DNA of 48,007 bases from Acidobacteriota bacterium (GTDB taxonomy: Bacteria > Acidobacteriota > Vicinamibacteria > Vicinamibacterales > UBA2999). The position numbers were made by a program, and so were the translations under genes. The notes beneath the pieces were generated by a model. That model was given only the letters and a program-made list of their open reading frames with translations, was not told the DNA's origin and did not search any database. Below, one piece after another: positions 44,604 through 48,007 of the stretch. The DNA lies in contig JAQBVV010000008.1 of assembly GCA_027622905.1 (NCBI GenBank), positions 1 through 48,007 of the forward strand, read 5' to 3'. How positions within the stretch are numbered: position 1 is the stretch's first letter; the number at the start of each line of letters is the position of its first letter.

Positions 44604-44604
<1 letters not shown>
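44588..44604 (-). other. Hairpin at the clpX stop
   Basis: GGCCGA and TCGGCC form a 6-bp stem over a 5-base loop at the clpX stop codon. No T tract follows on the minus strand, so it is not a classical terminator; transcription probably continues to lon. Confidence 0.35.
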
Positions 44605-45851
<1,247 letters not shown>

Positions 45852-45877
45852 ACGTCAACCGGAAGCCTTCATCGATG

Positions 45878-46489
45878 CTACACCCGTTTCCGGATGACGT
45901 CATCGATAATCCCGTATTCCTTCCCCTGATCCGCGGACATGATGTAATCCCGTTCCGTGTCCTCCTGGATGCGCTTCACCGGCTGCCCCGTGTGGTGGAC
46001 GAGGATCTCGTTCAACCGTTCGCGCATGCGCAGGATCTCGCGTGCTGCGATATCGATGTCGGTGGCCTGGCCAGCCAGGCCCTGCATGAGCGGCTGGTGG
46101 ATCACGATGCGCGAATTCGGCAGCGAGTAGCGTTTGCCGCTGGCGCCCGCCGCCAGCAGCACGGCTGCCATCGACGCGGCCTGCCCGATGCAGAAGGTCT
46201 GTACATCCGGCTTGATGAATTGCATCGTGTCGTAGATCGCAAGCCCGGCCGTGATCGATCCTCCGGGACTGTTGATATACAGAAGGATGTCCTTGTCCGG
46301 ATCTTCGGCTTCGAGGAACAACATCTGGGCGATGACGAGATTCGCGATGCCGTCGTCGATCGGCGTGCCAACGAAGATGATGCTGTCTTTGAGCAGGCGC
46401 GAGAAGATGTCGTACGCGCGCTCTCCCCGGTTGGTCTGTTCGACCACCATGGGTACCAGCTGGGCGTGAGGTTCGATCGGATGGCGCAT
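45878..46489 (-). CDS. clpP: ATP-dependent Clp protease proteolytic subunit ClpP
   Basis: A 203-residue serine peptidase. The catalytic Ser is S106 ([11 protein letters not shown]), His H131 ([10 protein letters not shown]), and the Asp lies in [17 protein letters not shown]. The N-terminal ring residues [22 protein letters not shown] are typical. It forms a double heptamer that degrades ClpX-delivered substrates. ATG at 46489 is chosen; an upstream GTG at 46513 would add eight residues and neither has a good Shine-Dalgarno sequence. It sits between tig and clpX as in many bacteria. Confidence 0.97.
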   Translation of the reverse strand: MRHPIEPHAQLVPMVVEQTNRGERAYDIFSRLLKDSIIFVGTPIDDGIANLVIAQMLFLEAEDPDKDILLYINSPGGSITAGLAIYDTMQFIKPDVQTFCIGQAASMAAVLLAAGASGKRYSLPNSRIVIHQPLMQGLAGQATDIDIAAREILRMRERLNEILVHHTGQPVKRIQEDTERDYIMSADQGKEYGIIDDVIRKRV

Positions 46490-46559
46490 GGCTGATTGAT
46501 GGTCCGTGTTCACGATCTGCGAATCGCGTGTGGGTAACTGGAGGTTGGCGACAGAATCG

Positions 46560-47852
46560 TCACGGCGTGCCCGTGGTGGGTCTATCCACTATCGTAGCAC
46601 GTGACAACACCAAGTCTACCGCCTTCTCCCGTCGTAAACCCGCATAGAGTCGCGCGATTCCGCCTTCCTTTTCAATTTGTGCCCGCAGAGCCGTCGGCGT
46701 TCGACCCGCCCTGGCTGCGAACCCTTCGATCTCTTTATCGACATCTTCGCTGGCAACCGTAATATCTTCCCGCCGGGCAACCTCATCCAGCACCAGGGCG
46801 CTTGCGGTCGCTTCCTGTGCCGGCTCCCGCTGCGCTTCACGAAATTGCGCCCAGTCGATGCCCGCCTCACGGGGGTCGAGCTTCTGGGAGGCGAGCTGGC
46901 GAGCAAACTCCTCCAGGCGGCGGTCCATCTCCTTTTCGACCAGTGAGGCCGGCAACTCGAACGTGACCCGTTTGGCGAGCTGTGCGAACAGTTCGGCGCG
47001 CACTTCTCGCGTCGCCTTGTCCTCGGCTTCGCGCGTGAGGTCCGCCGTGATGCGTTCGCGCAGTGCGGCGAGCGACTCGAACTCACCCAGGTCCTTGGCG
47101 AATTCGTCATCAAGCTCCGGCAGCACGCGGCGCCGTATCCCCGTGAGCGTCACGGTGTAGGTCTGATCGGTGTCCGCCAGATCCGACGCGGGGTAGTCCG
47201 CGGGAAAGTGAATCGTGAACGTTCTCGACTCGTCGGGATTCATCCCGAGCAGCTCTGCGTCGAATCCCGGCGGGTTCCCCGGCGCGCCCAGCTGAACGGT
47301 GACCTCGTCGTGGTGGTCGAGCTGGCCGTCGGGACCCGTGCGATCGAGGACAAGCACCACCGCGTCGCTTTCGGCGACCGCGCGTCCCTCGACCGGCTCG
47401 TAGGTGCCCGCCCGATCGCGAAGGCGTTGCAGCATGTCGGCAATCGCCTCGTCGGCCACCTCGGTGGATGGGCGCTCGAGCGTGATCGACGAGAAGTCCC
47501 CCGGATCGAACGCAGGGACAGTCTCGATGGCGGCCGTGAACGTCATCGGCCGTCCTTCTTCAAGCTCGACGTCCTTGATGTCGGGCGTGTTGATCGGCTC
47601 GATGCCCCGTTCCTGCATCGCTTCCTCGACGGCTCGAGGAATGAGGTCATGCATCACGTCGTGCATGATCTGTTCTTTGAAGCGCCGCTTGATGAGCGCC
47701 TGCGGTGCCTTGCCCGGCCGGAAGCCGGGAAGCCGCGCCTGTTTCGCGTACCCGCGGGCCACGCGGTTGATTTCCGCGTCGACGACGTCGATGGGGATCT
47801 CGATCGCGACCGTCTTCCGCGTGGCGCTTACGTCCGTAACTTCAGTCTTCAT
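46560..47852 (-). CDS. tig: Trigger factor
   Basis: A 430-residue ribosome-associated chaperone and peptidyl-prolyl isomerase. The N-terminal ribosome-binding domain has the signature [23 protein letters not shown]-type isomerase domain covers ~150-245 ([18 protein letters not shown]...[21 protein letters not shown]), and the C-terminal helical arms form the hydrophobic cradle. It acts first on nascent chains as they leave the ribosome. The ATG at 47852 (MKTEVTDVS) lies ~85 bases after the tRNA-Leu 3' end. clpP follows downstream on the same strand. Confidence 0.96.
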   Translation of the reverse strand: MKTEVTDVSATRKTVAIEIPIDVVDAEINRVARGYAKQARLPGFRPGKAPQALIKRRFKEQIMHDVMHDLIPRAVEEAMQERGIEPINTPDIKDVELEEGRPMTFTAAIETVPAFDPGDFSSITLERPSTEVADEAIADMLQRLRDRAGTYEPVEGRAVAESDAVVLVLDRTGPDGQLDHHDEVTVQLGAPGNPPGFDAELLGMNPDESRTFTIHFPADYPASDLADTDQTYTVTLTGIRRRVLPELDDEFAKDLGEFESLAALRERITADLTREAEDKATREVRAELFAQLAKRVTFELPASLVEKEMDRRLEEFARQLASQKLDPREAGIDWAQFREAQREPAQEATASALVLDEVARREDITVASEDVDKEIEGFAARAGRTPTALRAQIEKEGGIARLYAGLRREKAVDLVLSRATIVDRPTTGTP

Positions 47853-47905
47853 GGGAGAGATCCGGAATGATTCTGGGGTCCACCTGGCGTGGCGTGCCGG
47901 CCGAC

Positions 47906-47930
47906 GCTCACGTCACCGTCAAGCGTGAGC
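47906..47930 (-). other. Stem-loop between tRNA-Leu and tig
   Basis: GCTCACG and CGTGAGC form a perfect 7-bp stem with an 11-base loop, ten bases after the tRNA 3' end. There is no T tract. It may protect the tRNA end or act as a processing site or weak attenuator of tig. Confidence 0.4.
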
Positions 47931-47939
47931 AAAGGCCGG

Positions 47940-48007
47940 TGCGAAAGGAGGGACTCGAACCCCCATACCTTTTCAGGTACCAGATCCTAAGTCTGGCGCG
48001 TCTGCCA
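47940..48007 (-). tRNA. tRNA-Leu (anticodon UAG), 5' end outside the window
   Basis: The minus strand reads a class II tRNA. The anticodon stem is CCAGA/TCTGG around loop CTTAGGA, with anticodon TAG decoding CUA. A long variable arm (TACCTGAAAAGGTA) confirms leucine. The T loop GGTTCGAGTCC is intact, followed by the acceptor strand CTTTCGC and discriminator A. The next bases are CCG, so the CCA end is not fully encoded and must be added by CCA nucleotidyltransferase. The 5' acceptor strand and start of the D arm fall beyond the window. Confidence 0.95.

Overview
The window is a GC-rich, gene-dense bacterial chromosome segment. Gene content and style fit Acidobacteriota, possibly the Vicinamibacteria; this placement is inferred from gene content and not from a phylogenetic marker. 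Many genes lack a Shine-Dalgarno sequence and instead begin 5-8 bases after a TANNNT -10 hexamer (leaderless starts). I see no prophage, CRISPR array or intact insertion sequence. The only mobile-DNA traces are an IS3-type OrfA relic, a truncated restriction-helicase gene and a winged-helix relic.

Layout. (1) 1-12.98 kb is a mixed housekeeping and accessory block: a zinc-ribbon SDR protein, an EF-P of the EfpL/YeiP loop type, an unknown membrane-anchored protein coupled to a GT2 glycosyltransferase, a DUF3014 protein divergent from an AlkB dioxygenase, OsmC, a kinase-less 7TM-PAS sensor, a MOCOS-like aminotransferase, the restriction relic, an S9 peptidase, a DUF1761 membrane protein and a HGSNAT-like acyltransferase. 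(2) 13.1-25.9 kb is a co-directional eight-gene cluster: VWA/GATase-like membrane protein, caspase-fold protein without the catalytic cysteine, MoxR AAA ATPase, DUF58, BatA-like VWA protein, an inverted-repeat element, a giant DUF4175 membrane protein and two DUF4159 proteins. This is the best candidate for a poorly described system. It looks like a MoxR chaperone plus several VWA partners working at the cell envelope. (3) 26-32.5 kb holds a DEAD-box RNA helicase, a cystathionine beta-synthase/cysteine synthase with CBS domains, a three-gene NAD(P) transhydrogenase operon (minus strand) and an SDR oxidoreductase. (4) 32.5-33.25 kb is a decayed intergenic stretch with mobile-element and winged-helix relics. 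(5) 33.3-38.75 kb holds an APC permease divergent from an overlapping mrfA-mrfB DNA-repair pair. (6) 38.9-48.0 kb holds bL31, an ALG5-like glycosyltransferase and a minus-strand proteostasis block in the transcription order tRNA-Leu, tig, clpP, clpX, lon, engB, rho.

How they work together. The last block couples nascent-chain folding (trigger factor), ATP-dependent proteolysis (ClpXP, Lon), ribosome assembly (EngB) and transcription termination (Rho); lon, engB and rho abut or overlap. The cluster in region 2 probably forms one operon or two consecutive ones: several neighbours overlap by ATGA or TGATG, and the single large gap (326 bases) carries two nested hairpins. MrfA and MrfB overlap by ATGA and should act as helicase and exonuclease in one repair pathway.
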